Shown here in pieces: positions 37,694 to 46,685 of a DNA stretch of 64,000 nt; within the stretch, counting starts at the first letter, position 1; the number at the start of each line of letters is the position of its first letter. Source of the DNA: Campylobacter sp. (GTDB taxonomy: Bacteria; Campylobacterota; Campylobacteria; Campylobacterales; Campylobacteraceae); the NCBI RefSeq assembly GCF_019423325.1, contig NZ_JAHZBQ010000001.1, forward strand, positions 868,001-932,000. Reading direction: 5' to 3'. A program made the position numbers and the translations under genes. The notes beneath the pieces were generated by a model. The model searched no databases. It had not been told where the DNA came from and saw only the letters and a list, made by a program, of their open reading frames with translations.

Positions 37694-38896
37694 ATGAAAT
37701 TTTTACCACCGCTGCTACTTTGCGCCTGCTTCATCTATGCCGGCAACGGCGTTGCAATACCTAGTGGCGCTGTGGGCATAGATGCGCCTGCAAAGATCAA
37801 ACACGCTAGCTTAATACTAGAGCTTGACGCAAATGTTGCGGTGCTAAAAAATCTAGACGGCGAAATTTACGCAGGGCTCGACGACGGCAAGCTCTATAAA
37901 ATCACCATTAGCTCCGCGGAGAATTCCGCGAGCAATTTCGCCGCCGGACAAAATTTCGCAGATCGAAATTCCGATGCGGCGCAGAATTTCAATGCAAAAG
38001 CGAGCGTAAATTCCGCGGGGAATTCCAAGGTAAATGCCGCCGCTATAAATTCCGCAGAGAATTCAGCAGCGGTAAATTCCACAAAGCAGAATTCTGCCGA
38101 AAATTCTACGGCATTAAATTCCGCCTCGAATTCCGCGTCAGACGCAATATCCAAAACGCTAATTTTCGCCCTGCCCTCGTCCAAAAATTACCTAGACGAG
38201 CCGATGGGCGCTACCATATTCGACGTCGATAAACTAGGCGAGAAATACGCATTTTTGTATAACGGCGACGCGTTTGAAAAGATGCTGGGCGTGTTTGCAG
38301 GCGGTAAGATTACGCACTATAAATTGCCGATGACGGGGATTAAAAACGTCTATTTCTACGACGAAAACACCGTGATTTTACTAGGTCTTGGCAGCGAAAT
38401 TTTATACTTCGACCTGTCTAGCGGCAAGGTAAGCTTTGAGCAAAAGCTCACCATCGCGTCTTTGGGCGGCAGCGCATACGACCGCGCCGGCGGAACGCTA
38501 CTAATCTCGTGCGAAGGCGGCATCGTATTTTATTTCGACGCGAAAGCGAAAAAGCTTATGAGCCAAAAGTCCCTGCACAAGGACGGGATCTACTCCGTGG
38601 CGCTACTTGGCGATCGTATGATGAGCGGCTCGAACGACAAAGAAAGATCGTGCTACTACGAAAACGGCGATTTTAGCAAATTCTATAATGCCCATTTTGC
38701 AGTTTTTGCCGTGGCGCTAAGTCCCGAGCTGGGTGCTTTTACCGTTGGTAACGGCGTACGCGTAATCGATAAAGCAGGCGAGATCGTCCGCAGCATCGAG
38801 CTGGACAACGACATCATCAACTATCTGCTTTTCGAAGGAGAGTATCTCGTGGGCTCGGGATACAATAGATATATCTACTTTTGGGAGTTAAAATGA
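37694..38896 (+). CDS. napL: NapL, nap-operon accessory protein with an inserted repeat segment
   Basis: A periplasmic beta-propeller-like protein found only in epsilonproteobacterial nap operons, where it is needed for full activity by an unclear mechanism. A signal peptide (about 1-20) precedes WD-like strands (LNLDGEIYAGLDDGKLYKI-type, later LLISCEGGIVFYFDAKAKKL and VALLGDRMMSGSNDKERSCYY). Residues about 74-150 are an Asn-Ser-Ala repeat that interrupts the propeller between two strands. Without it the length (~323 aa) would be normal. AGGAG lies across the napB stop. Its stop overlaps napD. Confidence 0.85.
   Translation: MKFLPPLLLCACFIYAGNGVAIPSGAVGIDAPAKIKHASLILELDANVAVLKNLDGEIYAGLDDGKLYKITISSAENSASNFAAGQNFADRNSDAAQNFNAKASVNSAGNSKVNAAAINSAENSAAVNSTKQNSAENSTALNSASNSASDAISKTLIFALPSSKNYLDEPMGATIFDVDKLGEKYAFLYNGDAFEKMLGVFAGGKITHYKLPMTGIKNVYFYDENTVILLGLGSEILYFDLSSGKVSFEQKLTIASLGGSAYDRAGGTLLISCEGGIVFYFDAKAKKLMSQKSLHKDGIYSVALLGDRMMSGSNDKERSCYYENGDFSKFYNAHFAVFAVALSPELGAFTVGNGVRVIDKAGEIVRSIELDNDIINYLLFEGEYLVGSGYNRYIYFWELK
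37913..38144 (+). repeat. Coding AATT repeat insertion in napL
   Basis: About 77 codons of AATTC/AATTT units spaced 12-24 bp and always in frame, giving NSA, NFA, ENS, LNS and so on. The antisense strand is open as well (AEF/VEF), which is a consequence of the repeat and not a second gene. Confidence 0.85.
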
Positions 38897-39228
38897 ATAT
38901 TTCAAGCGTCGTAATCTATCTAGGCGCAGATACCGATATAGCGGCGTTTCGAAAGGAGCTGCAAAGCATCGGCAGCTGCGAGTTCGTCGCGTGCAAGGAC
39001 GGCAAGGCGGTAGCCACGATTAGCGCGGAGAGCTTCGAGGACGAGATCGCCGCATTTCGCGCGATAGAGGCCATAGAGGGCGTAAGTGAGGCGATGATGA
39101 TCTACTCATACTCCGATCTGGACGCAGATATCACTGCGGCAAACTCCGACAACGGCGAGCAGATAATGCGCGAGCTGGATGAAAAAGACCCAAGCCAGAT
39201 CAAATACGGCGGCAAAGTGCGAGTCTAA
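38893..39228 (+). CDS. napD: NapA-specific chaperone NapD
   Basis: Binds the NapA Tat signal and aids cofactor insertion before export. With the ATG at 38893, overlapping the napL stop as ATGA, it is 111 aa. It begins MNISSVVIYL and has the ferredoxin-like fold pattern of NapD (CEFVACKDGKAVATI, then AIEAIEGVSEAMMIYSYSD). It is the last gene of the operon. No napF or napC is present, as in other Campylobacter. Confidence 0.92.
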   Translation: MNISSVVIYLGADTDIAAFRKELQSIGSCEFVACKDGKAVATISAESFEDEIAAFRAIEAIEGVSEAMMIYSYSDLDADITAANSDNGEQIMRELDEKDPSQIKYGGKVRV

Positions 39229-39674
39229 ATCGCCGCCACCGCTCCATTGGTGCTTTTCGCTTAAATTTTGTTATTTTTGGCAGTTTCTGCACTACTAGGT
39301 AAATTTTCCATATAAATTTTATCCGCACCCACGGAATTTGAAATTTTCAAACTCATCTTTGTCACTTCTAGCCTGTTTTTGTATCTCTAGCCCGACGCCG
39401 CTTTTGCACCCTTAGCCGATTTTTAAGCTTTTGATACGCCGCCTTGCGTTTAGCCGTAAATTTAAATCTACAATTAGACTCTATGACGATACAGAATTTT
39501 AAAAGCGACGGACGAATTAAATTTATGAAATTTCTGCGCAGCGCTATGCTTTACGTCGCATAAAAAACATGCCGCACCAAATCAGACGCTGCATAAAAGG
39601 CGGTGCCGTAGCGACTGCCATCCGGCGCCACAGCCTATAGCCGCTGCGACGCCCGTTTGCTTGGGATGCCGCTA
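39229..39674. other. Intergenic DNA downstream of napD
   Basis: No gene is visible, only AAATTT motifs and short frames. There is a weak CACC/GGTG hairpin followed by CTTTT just after napD (39238-39258), possibly the operon end. Confidence 0.45.
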
Positions 39675-39705
39675 TAAAAAACGGCGGCAGGGGAGCCTAC
39701 CGCCG
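39675..39705 (-). terminator. Strong minus-strand terminator without a close gene
   Basis: CGGCGGCAGG / CCTACCGCCG (39682-39705, nine of ten pairs, GGAG loop) is followed on the minus strand by TTTTTTATAGC. It is a convincing intrinsic terminator, yet the nearest minus-strand stop codon is 430 bp upstream at 40134. Confidence 0.75.
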
Positions 39706-40133
39706 ACATAAACTACTTCCGCGCGTAGCCTGAGATGCGCCGCAGTAAAACATCGAGCTTAGCTCGGCCGCCGTCAAACACGCTAAATTTATCGCGCACA
39801 TTTACTCTCTAGTATCGCAGCCCTTCGTTCGGCCATGGGCTTTGCGGCGCGCAGAGGGTTTTTAAATTTCAAAACAAGAGCATAAATTTTAAAATTCCTA
39901 GGCGTAGGAATTCCGCGCCGAAGCCAAATTTTAAAATTTATACTGCGGGCACTCAAAGAGAGTTAGCGGTGCGCCGAAATTAAAATTTGCCTTTAAATTT
40001 AAAGCCTTTAAGCCCGCGCAAGAGCGCGAACGGACAAAAAGCCGCGAGGGCGCAAGAGCCGCAAGGGCGCGCTGGGCATTGCACTTTACAGGCGACATTT
40101 TCATAAATTTAAAAGCGCCCAGCGGCGCAAGCC
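39706..40133. other. Gap between the orphan terminator and the AI-2E permease
   Basis: It is either a long 3' untranslated region of the permease gene or contains a small RNA ending at the terminator. No promoter is obvious. It contains AAATTT motifs. Confidence 0.4.
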
Positions 40134-41711
40134 CTACTCGAATTCTATCTTTTTTAGATAGTCGTATAAATTTAGCACCGCGATAAATAGCGTTAAAATC
40201 GCGGGCCCCAGGATCACGCCCCAGAACCCGAACGTGCTGATGCCAGAAAGCATTGAGAAGAAGATCAGCATCTCGTTGATGTTTGCGGGGTTTTCGACTA
40301 GGCGCGAGTTGATAAATTTGATCACGAGCGGCTTTACGAAGCTGTCCGCGAGCGTCGAGATCAGTATCACGCAATACGCCATTATCACGATCGCGCCCGA
40401 GGTGCTGCCCCCCGCTAGCACGTATAGCGCGGTGGGCACGTAGATGAGCGCGCCGCCGACTGCAGGGATGAGCGAGCAGAAGGCGAAAAGCACCCCCATC
40501 AGCAGCGCGTCAAAGCCAAAGATCCCCGCGATGATCGAAAACAAAAAGCCCTGCAATACGGCGTTGAAGATGGTCGAGTAAAACACGACGCTCATTGTAT
40601 TTGCCGTCTCGGAAAAGATATAATCGATCTGCGCAGGCTCGACGGGTAGAATTTTTTTGAAAAAGCGCTTGAAGCTCTCGCCGTAGAGGTATGCAAAAAA
40701 GCAAAACACGACGATGAGCACCATATCGACGATAAATTTTGCGCTGGACTTTCCGACGACCGAGAGATAGGAGATGATCTGCTTCGCTAGGCCCGCGACA
40801 TCAAGGTTTGCCAAAAACGAGCGAAACTGCGTATCGAATTTTTCAAAAGGCCCGGGCAGCTTGATGTTTAGGCTCTGAACGTAGCTAATCGCATCGTTTA
40901 GGCGCGCCATATCGAAGCTCGCGGCGTTTTTGGCGATCTCGATCACTGCGTAGATGAAGGGCACGAAAAAAAGCGCGCAGAGCAAAAACAGACTAAGCAC
41001 CGAGGCTAGCGTGCGCCTGCCGCGGCACAGCTTCGTTACTTTAGCGTGCAGACCCGAAGTCGCCACCGCCATCAGCACGCCGATTGCGATCACCATCAAA
41101 AACGGCGAGAATAGATAGATCACGCAGCAAAACATCAGCAAAGTAGCGCCGATAAAAAATATCTTGCTCGTCTTCGCGCGCCCGCTAGCCTTGGCAAGGC
41201 CTGCTTTCATACCCGCAGCGGCTCCCGAAGCGGCAGCAGCGCCTAGCGCGGAAGCATTAGCCGAGAAGGTTTCATTGGCTTCGGCAGCGTCGTTAAGCGC
41301 GGAAGCACCAGCAGATGAGGCCTTGTCGGTTTTGACCCGGTTTCCGCTTTGATTTTCGGCGGCGGTTTTAGTCCTGCCTTCCGCGGCGTCTAGCGCAGCC
41401 GCGTCCGCTTTATCGGCGCCTGTATTTGCTTTAGCGGCTTTAACCCCGCTTTCAACACCGACATTGGCTCCGCTTCCGCTTTGATTTTTGGCACCGATTT
41501 CGGCTCTATTTTCAGCAGCGGTTTTGGTCTTGTTTTTGACAGTCGCTTTGGCTTCGGCGGCGGCTTCGATTTTACCCTCAGCGTTATTTACGGTCTGATT
41601 TTCGGTGAAATTTTGAGCCTCGCTTTTGGCGTTATTCTCGGCGTTGTTTTGAGCCATGTTTTCAGCCTGGTTTTCATTGCGGCTTGCGGCGTTGTCTTTT
41701 GGCGTCGGCAA
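40134..41711 (-). CDS. AI-2E family (PerM/UPF0118) membrane protein with a long N-terminal extension
   Basis: The C-terminal ~345 residues match the AI-2E/DUF20 permease family: hydrophobic helices from about 183, a long soluble loop after TM3, and the conserved block GVLFAFCSLIPAVGGALIYVPTAL, split here as GLFAF..SLIPAVGGAL in pattern. Substrate is unknown, and members export autoinducers, peptides or metabolites. Residues 1-182 are low-complexity Ala/Asn/Lys/Gly with NNA, ENQ and KTAAEN repeats, probably cytoplasmic and disordered. Met168 (41210) is an alternative start that would remove most of the extension. The extension frame is fully open. Confidence 0.8.
   Translation of the reverse strand: MPTPKDNAASRNENQAENMAQNNAENNAKSEAQNFTENQTVNNAEGKIEAAAEAKATVKNKTKTAAENRAEIGAKNQSGSGANVGVESGVKAAKANTGADKADAAALDAAEGRTKTAAENQSGNRVKTDKASSAGASALNDAAEANETFSANASALGAAAASGAAAGMKAGLAKASGRAKTSKIFFIGATLLMFCCVIYLFSPFLMVIAIGVLMAVATSGLHAKVTKLCRGRRTLASVLSLFLLCALFFVPFIYAVIEIAKNAASFDMARLNDAISYVQSLNIKLPGPFEKFDTQFRSFLANLDVAGLAKQIISYLSVVGKSSAKFIVDMVLIVVFCFFAYLYGESFKRFFKKILPVEPAQIDYIFSETANTMSVVFYSTIFNAVLQGFLFSIIAGIFGFDALLMGVLFAFCSLIPAVGGALIYVPTALYVLAGGSTSGAIVIMAYCVILISTLADSFVKPLVIKFINSRLVENPANINEMLIFFSMLSGISTFGFWGVILGPAILTLFIAVLNLYDYLKKIEFE
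41172..41711 (-). repeat. Low-complexity coding extension of the AI-2E permease
   Basis: About 180 codons of imperfect repeats including two KTAAEN-[RQ] blocks 52 residues apart and NNA/NQS units. It is less AATT-rich than the other arrays and richer in GCG/GCA codons, but placed similarly, ahead of a conserved domain. Confidence 0.6.
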
Positions 41712-41948
41712 ATTTTATCCTTTTGAAATTTGATGAGCTATTTTATAAATTTTTTTATCAGATTTCGATTAAATTTTAAAATTTCATAAAATTTGCGAGC
41801 GATACTCTCACATTTAGCGCATGCTGCGTATGGCGTATCGTATATGTGCGATGCGAACCATACATATACGACTACACTTGAGCTATGCGATTGGTATGCA
41901 AGGGCGGGCGTTATGTATATTTAAGATGAGTGTGCAGTACACTTTTTG

Positions 41949-42440
41949 CGCCTACGTCACGCTTGAGCCCTGCGCGCACCGCGGCAGGACCCCATCTTGC
42001 GCCGAGCTTTTGGCGGAGCTTGGGCTGTCGCGCGTGGTAATCGGCGCACGCGATACGAATGCGCAGGCTGCGGGCGGCGCGGAAATTTTACGCCGTGGGG
42101 GCATAGAGGTGAAATTTGACGTTTGCCATGCCGCGGCGGCGGAGCTTGCGAAGCCGTTTTATCTGGCGCGCGAGAGCGGTTTTTGCTTCATCAAAATCAA
42201 CGCCACGCTAAACGGCGCGGTGCATGGGCGGATCGGCAGCGAAAAGCAGCGCGCGTTCGTGCATGAGCTGCGCGGCGTGTGCGACTACGTAGGCGTGGGC
42301 GGGCAGACCGTGCGCGCCGATAGGCCGACGCTAGATGTGCGTGCGGCTAAATTTGACGAAATTAGCACTTTGGCAGGCAGAGTCGATATGCTGGCGCTAG
42401 ACATGCGTGCCGCGCCGCAAAATCTAAAGCCGCGCGCACC
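41949..42440 (+). pseudogene. ribD: Remnant of riboflavin deaminase/reductase RibD
   Basis: The open frame 41821-42534 contains a RibD core: the second half of the deaminase zinc site (YVTLEPCAHRGRTPSCAELL), VVIGARDTN, and the start of the reductase domain (FIKINATLNGAVHGRIG, VGVGGQTVRADRPTLDVR). The first ~70 residues, including the HAE zinc-ligand and catalytic motif, are missing and replaced by unrelated sequence. The reductase domain stops after ~100 residues where a full protein needs ~100 more. Both ends are deleted, so it cannot be a working RibD. A functional copy presumably exists elsewhere. Confidence 0.8.
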
Positions 42441-42534
42441 CGACGTTTGGATTCGTTCGCGCCGCAACTCTTATAATAAGCCCAATAGCAACTTCACACG
42501 GAAAAGAAAAATGTATAGCGAATGTGTCTGCTAG

Positions 42535-42701
42535 AAGCGAAGTAAAATCGGTACGATAAACGAGAGTGAAGTAAAAGCTAAGCGGGCGACAGGCTATTTT
42601 TTAGAGAATCAATGTACCTTAATAATCGCAAACAACAATCTGCGTAGAGCAAAAGAATAGCGAATTTATAAAATAATGAGCACAACAGGTGCGCGAATAG
42701 A
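42535..42701. other. AT-rich DNA beside the ribD remnant
   Basis: No gene is recognised. The composition shifts sharply from the ribD remnant, suggesting a junction of unrelated DNA near 42470. Confidence 0.4.
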
Positions 42702-42845
42702 CTAAATTTTAACTTTCAATGGAGAGTGAGAATAATAGCCGCCTATAGGCATATGAAAGCAGAACTTCGCTCCAGCTTGCGCTGCAGCCGCATTAGCGAG
42801 ACCATGCGAAAACGTATTTCTAATAATACCCAATCCGTTACTCAT
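42702..42845 (-). CDS. Small 47-residue protein coupled to the broken membrane gene
   Basis: ATG at 42845-42843 lies inside the end of the upstream gene (sequence ATGAGTAA holds both the start and the upstream TAA), suggesting translational coupling. The product begins MSNGLGIIRNTFSHGLANA, has an Ala-rich middle, one Cys, and ends with a Gly-Tyr-rich tail (PIGGYYSHSP). No family is recognised. A small membrane-active or modified peptide is conceivable, but nothing proves it is expressed. Confidence 0.4.
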   Translation of the reverse strand: MSNGLGIIRNTFSHGLANAAAAQAGAKFCFHMPIGGYYSHSPLKVKI

Positions 42846-43519
42846 CTTTTACTCCTTCTTCTGGATTTTTTTTAATCAAATTTCTATCTGAAAAATTTAT
42901 AAAAAATATCAATAAAAGTAGAAAAACTGCCCCTTTTAAAAAGAATTTAAACTGTGCGGTCATCAAATATGGTCTTAACAATCTATGATCAAAATTATAT
43001 TCCTTATATATCTTTCCATCTTTATCTTCAAGCTGTAAAATTTCATTATTACCTAATATATCTGGGCTTGGCTCGCCATAAATTTTGATTTTTTGCCCTT
43101 TTATCTTTTCGTAAATATCGCTATCGCTTTTGCTTATTTCATAAACCTTTTTCTTGCCGTTTTCTAGTTCTATATGTATTCGTCCGCCGCTTCCGCGAAA
43201 ATCATAATAAACGTTTCTTAAAATTCCGGTATCTATCTCAAGCTCATTCAATTGTTTGGGCGCCGTATCCGTTCTATAAATAGTAAGAAGCGTTCCGCAC
43301 GAAATTTCGCACCGCCCTTTAATACTCGTTCGAAGTTCTATAAATAGTAAAAAGCGTTCCGCACAGGACAAAAAGCAAACCATAACAGCCTATGCTAGCT
43401 ACTTGTGCCGGCGGATGCGAAACTCCCCCGATAAAAACACGCCTATAAAATACATCGTAAAAATAATAGAAGAGCCTTCTTATATATTTTGTTATGAATT
43501 TCATAAAATTCCCCTTCAT
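42838..43519 (-). pseudogene. Two-helix membrane protein split by a 64-bp duplication
   Basis: Two open frames, 43319-43519 (MKFITKYIRRLFYYFYDVFY start plus one membrane helix) and 42838-43383 (a ~100-residue beta-rich soluble domain, then a second helix FLLLLIFFINF), are parts of one gene. Both contain CGT-L-[FL]-TIYRT, encoded by a 30-bp direct repeat 64 bp apart. Since 64 is not a multiple of three, the duplication shifts the frame. Removing one copy restores a continuous protein of about 200 aa. The family is not recognised. The architecture resembles DUF3592-type proteins, but the match is loose. Confidence 0.65.
43271..43364. repeat. 30-bp direct repeat with 64-bp offset
   Basis: Copies at 43271-43300 and 43335-43364 differ at one base of 30. 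The second copy and the 34-bp spacer are the apparent duplicated insert in the membrane-protein gene. Confidence 0.9.
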
Positions 43520-43712
43520 ATCCTTTTGGATGTTTTATTGAGCCAATAATAAATTTGCTCTAAATTTACAAAATCTCCCGCTTTAAATTTTAAATCTAAA
43601 GAAACTTTAAAACCAAGTAAAATTCAAAGACCAAATATACAAAATCGCCACGGCAGGGTCTCCGCCTGCGTAGCTATGGCTCAGCGCCGTGAAGTATAAA
43701 ATTTCATCCGCC

Positions 43713-44729
43713 CTACTCCTCAAACAGATTTCTCTCCGCAGTCTTTAGCACGCGACCAAGCGCCTCGCGCGCCTTATCGGTTGCGATGCGGCCTTTGGCG
43801 GTCTTTTCGATGTAGCCGTTGGCGAGCAGATAGGGCTCGATGACATCCTCGATCGTGCCTTCATCCTCGCTAAGCGCCGCTGCGATCGTGCTAAGCCCTA
43901 AGGCACGGCGCTTGGCGTCAAATAAAATTTCCAAATATTTTATATCCATCTCATCAAAGCCTTGCTCGTCCACGCCCAGCGCCTCAAGCCCTTCGCGCGC
44001 GCGATCGTGCGAGATAGCGCCCTCGTCGCGCACCTCGGCAAAATCGCGTATGCGGCGCAGCAGCCGTAACGCAATACGCGGAGTACCGCGGGAGCGACGC
44101 GCGATCTCGGCGCTGGCATCGGCCGCGCTCTCCTTCCCGAGTTTAACAGAAGCGATCTGCACTATCCGCGCAAGCTCGGCGTGCGTGTAAAACTGCAGGC
44201 GAAACTGCATACCGAAGCGATCCCGCAGCGGCGCCGAGATCATGCCCGCTCGCGTCGTGGCACCGATGAGCGTAAAGTGCGGAATATCGATCTTGATAGT
44301 CTGCGCGGCGGGGCCCGAGCCGATGATAATGTCGAGGCGGAAGTCCTCCATCGCCGAATACAGCACCTCCTCGATCGCCGGGCTTAGGCGGTGGATCTCG
44401 TCGATGAAAAGTACGTCGCCGCTTTGCAGGTTCGTCAAAATCGCCGCTAGATCGCCCGCCTTTTCGATCATCGGCGCGGCGGTGACCTTAATGGCGGCGC
44501 CCATCTGAGCGGCGATGATATGCGCTAGCGTGGTTTTGCCGAGCCCCGGCGGTCCGTAGAAAAGCACGTGATCGAGCACGTCGGCGCGCTTTTTCGCCGC
44601 GGCGATCGCTATGGCGAGGTTTGATTTGATCTTCTCCTGTCCCACGTAATCCTCGAAGCTTGACGGGCGCAGCGAGCTCTCCACGCTCTCATCGAGCTGT
44701 ATCTTTTCGATCTCTACAATTCTGTCCAT
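43713..44729 (-). CDS. ruvB: Holliday junction branch-migration ATPase RuvB
   Basis: AAA+ motor that drives branch migration with RuvA. The 338-residue length is standard. Walker A is [13 protein letters not shown], Walker B is [11 protein letters not shown], sensor 1 is [12 protein letters not shown], the arginine finger region is PLRDRFGM, and the winged helix ends the protein ([17 protein letters not shown]). It is apparently monocistronic and ruvA is not nearby. Confidence 0.98.
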   Translation of the reverse strand: MDRIVEIEKIQLDESVESSLRPSSFEDYVGQEKIKSNLAIAIAAAKKRADVLDHVLFYGPPGLGKTTLAHIIAAQMGAAIKVTAAPMIEKAGDLAAILTNLQSGDVLFIDEIHRLSPAIEEVLYSAMEDFRLDIIIGSGPAAQTIKIDIPHFTLIGATTRAGMISAPLRDRFGMQFRLQFYTHAELARIVQIASVKLGKESAADASAEIARRSRGTPRIALRLLRRIRDFAEVRDEGAISHDRAREGLEALGVDEQGFDEMDIKYLEILFDAKRRALGLSTIAAALSEDEGTIEDVIEPYLLANGYIEKTAKGRIATDKAREALGRVLKTAERNLFEE

Positions 44730-45593
44730 AATCTCTCTTTAATCGTTTTTAAAATTTTAGCAAGTGTAGCGAAAAATGGCTAAATTTTGACAATTTTAGC
44801 AAGGCGCCGTCTTTGCGAGCGAGATAAAATTTGCGGCGCGGAATTTTACGGTACGCGCTTAGGGCTAGGGCTGAAAAGCAAAGCACCCGTCGCGAAAGAC
44901 TGCGAAATTTTAGCGCGACGGGTTTGAGACTACGCTCATGCCGCTACGCCCGCTATGCTTTAAGTACGGAATTTTGCCGCAGCAGCTCTCAAACAGCGCG
45001 CGGGTCACTAACTGCGCTAATTTTAATGCGTAGAATTTGATCGCGTAAAATTTAAGACTTTGGGCGTTCGCGAGCAGCGATTGCAGGGCAGCGGTGCGAA
45101 ATTTGAGCGCGTAGAATTTAGTGGCAAAATTTGGCTGTCTGAAAAATACGCGCAGAGTTTTTACGACGTGAAATTTGGCGCTGGAATTTTAAGATATTAA
45201 ATTCTGCGCCTGGAATTTTGCAACGAAATTTTGCGGCAAAATTTTATCTCGTAGAATTTTAATGCGGATTTTGTTTTGCGGCAGCAAGGCTTTAAATTCT
45301 ACGCTTCAAGCTTTGCGGCACGCAGCCGTCTAGAATTTTATCTCGCGTAGTCGGTTAAAATTTTGCAAGAAATTCTGCGTAGAATTTTATGCAGAATTCT
45401 GCCTTGCGCGACTAGGTAAAATTTCGCGCGAAATTTCATTTTCCAAGAAGACTTAGAATTTAGCGTGAATTTTAAAATTTGCCGCTAAGCTCAACGCAGG
45501 CTCGTGCGATTAAATTTAGCCGCGCAATCTCGCGCCGCCTTATCGATCGCACCCCAAATTAAGACGCTAAATTTTTCCTGCGCGAACCTAGTT
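44730..45593. other. Large intergenic region dominated by AATT repeats
   Basis: No gene is visible in 864 bp between ruvB and the next gene; frames are short on both strands. The stretch 44990-45480 is an AATT array described separately. Confidence 0.65.
44990..45480. repeat. Intergenic AATT array
   Basis: AAATTT/GAATTT/AAATTC motifs recur very densely. For example AATT begins at 45185, 45200, 45214, 45227, 45240 and 45255, a spacing of 13-15 bp. Flanks are often TGCG or TAGAATTTTATC. No frame remains open through it, unlike the coding arrays. Confidence 0.8.
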
Positions 45594-46271
45594 CTACAAA
45601 TCATGCTCTTCGATCAAAACGCTCTTATTATCGTCGTCGCCATCGCAGAACGCTCTATATGAGCCGGACATTGTGCTTTCGAACAAAAATACTACGCCGT
45701 CCTTTTGAAATTTTTTCGAGCAGCCCTTGGCATATAGCTCGGCGAGTTTTGGACTATTGAGAACATAAAACTCATAGCTATCGGCAAAGTGCTCCATATA
45801 GCTGTAGGTGATGCTCGCCCAGGGCACCCCGCTATCACCGCTTCTATTTAGCACGATGGTTCTAGCGTTTATCGCCGCAAGCTTTGACTTTAGCTCTGCA
45901 AACGTCTTTTTGTCCCAGCCGATGAGCTTTAGCCCATCGCCGATACTCGGCGCATTATCCCTGAAAATGGAATTTGAATAAAATTTCGTCTCATTGCCGT
46001 CCAAATCGATCCAAATATACTCATCGCCGTAGGTGCTCTGGATTGTAACGCGCAAATTTTTAGGGAAGTTGCGACCTGCAAAAGCTAACAGGTCTAGGAA
46101 TTTCTTGCGATTTTGCTCGTAGTTTTGCATCAGCGGAGCTTTATCTAGTTCCATATCATCTTTATCAAAGAAAGAATTAAACGCAAAAAATACCGCCAAA
46201 ATCGGCAGCACCTTTACGCAAAAGAGTAGGCCCAGAGCCACGGCTATGAAGGTTTTTAAAGCTTTAGCCAA
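45594..46271 (-). CDS. Membrane-anchored protein of unknown function
   Basis: 225 residues with an N-terminal membrane helix or signal anchor (about 6-30) and a mixed alpha/beta extracytoplasmic domain. It has two Cys in the C-terminal part (KGCSKKF, YRAFCDG) that could form a disulfide and an acidic tail. No family is recognised. It is isolated, with repeat-filled DNA downstream. Confidence 0.7.
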   Translation of the reverse strand: MAKALKTFIAVALGLLFCVKVLPILAVFFAFNSFFDKDDMELDKAPLMQNYEQNRKKFLDLLAFAGRNFPKNLRVTIQSTYGDEYIWIDLDGNETKFYSNSIFRDNAPSIGDGLKLIGWDKKTFAELKSKLAAINARTIVLNRSGDSGVPWASITYSYMEHFADSYEFYVLNSPKLAELYAKGCSKKFQKDGVVFLFESTMSGSYRAFCDGDDDNKSVLIEEHDL

Positions 46272-46685
46272 ATTTTCTCCTTAAATTTTATAAGCCGTTT
46301 AGGCCTGACGTCTGGTTTATGTTTGAACTCTACGGCTGCGTGCGTAGAATTTAGCGCTCATAGCGTATTTTAGAGCTGCGGCACGAGAACTTTCAAAAAA
46401 AAGCGCTCGCGAATTGCAGTCGGCGACAGGAATAGCGCCCGCAGCGGAAGCACATAAACTCTCGCGCGACGCCGCCCGTATAAAATACCGCGCAGAGTAT
46501 CCGCCCAAAGCGCCTGTGATCTCTCGCACTAGCTAAAGCGCTCGAATAGCTCTCGCCGATAAATTTCAAGCGACGCGAGCTGTTTACATAGCCTGCGGCG
46601 CAAAAACGAAGCGTTAATTTAAGACAAGCGGAGCTTTATGACTAGAATTTCGGCGCGTAAATTTTAAAATTTAGCTCAAATCCCA
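46272..46685. other. Intergenic DNA of 414 bp
   Basis: No gene is supported. The short minus-strand frame at 46317-46529 has no ribosome site and arginine/alanine-biased shadow composition. Confidence 0.5.

Noticed and set aside
37894..38184. Antisense 96-codon frame rich in AEF/VEF across napL
   Set aside because: Mirror image of the napL repeat insertion; no start signal.
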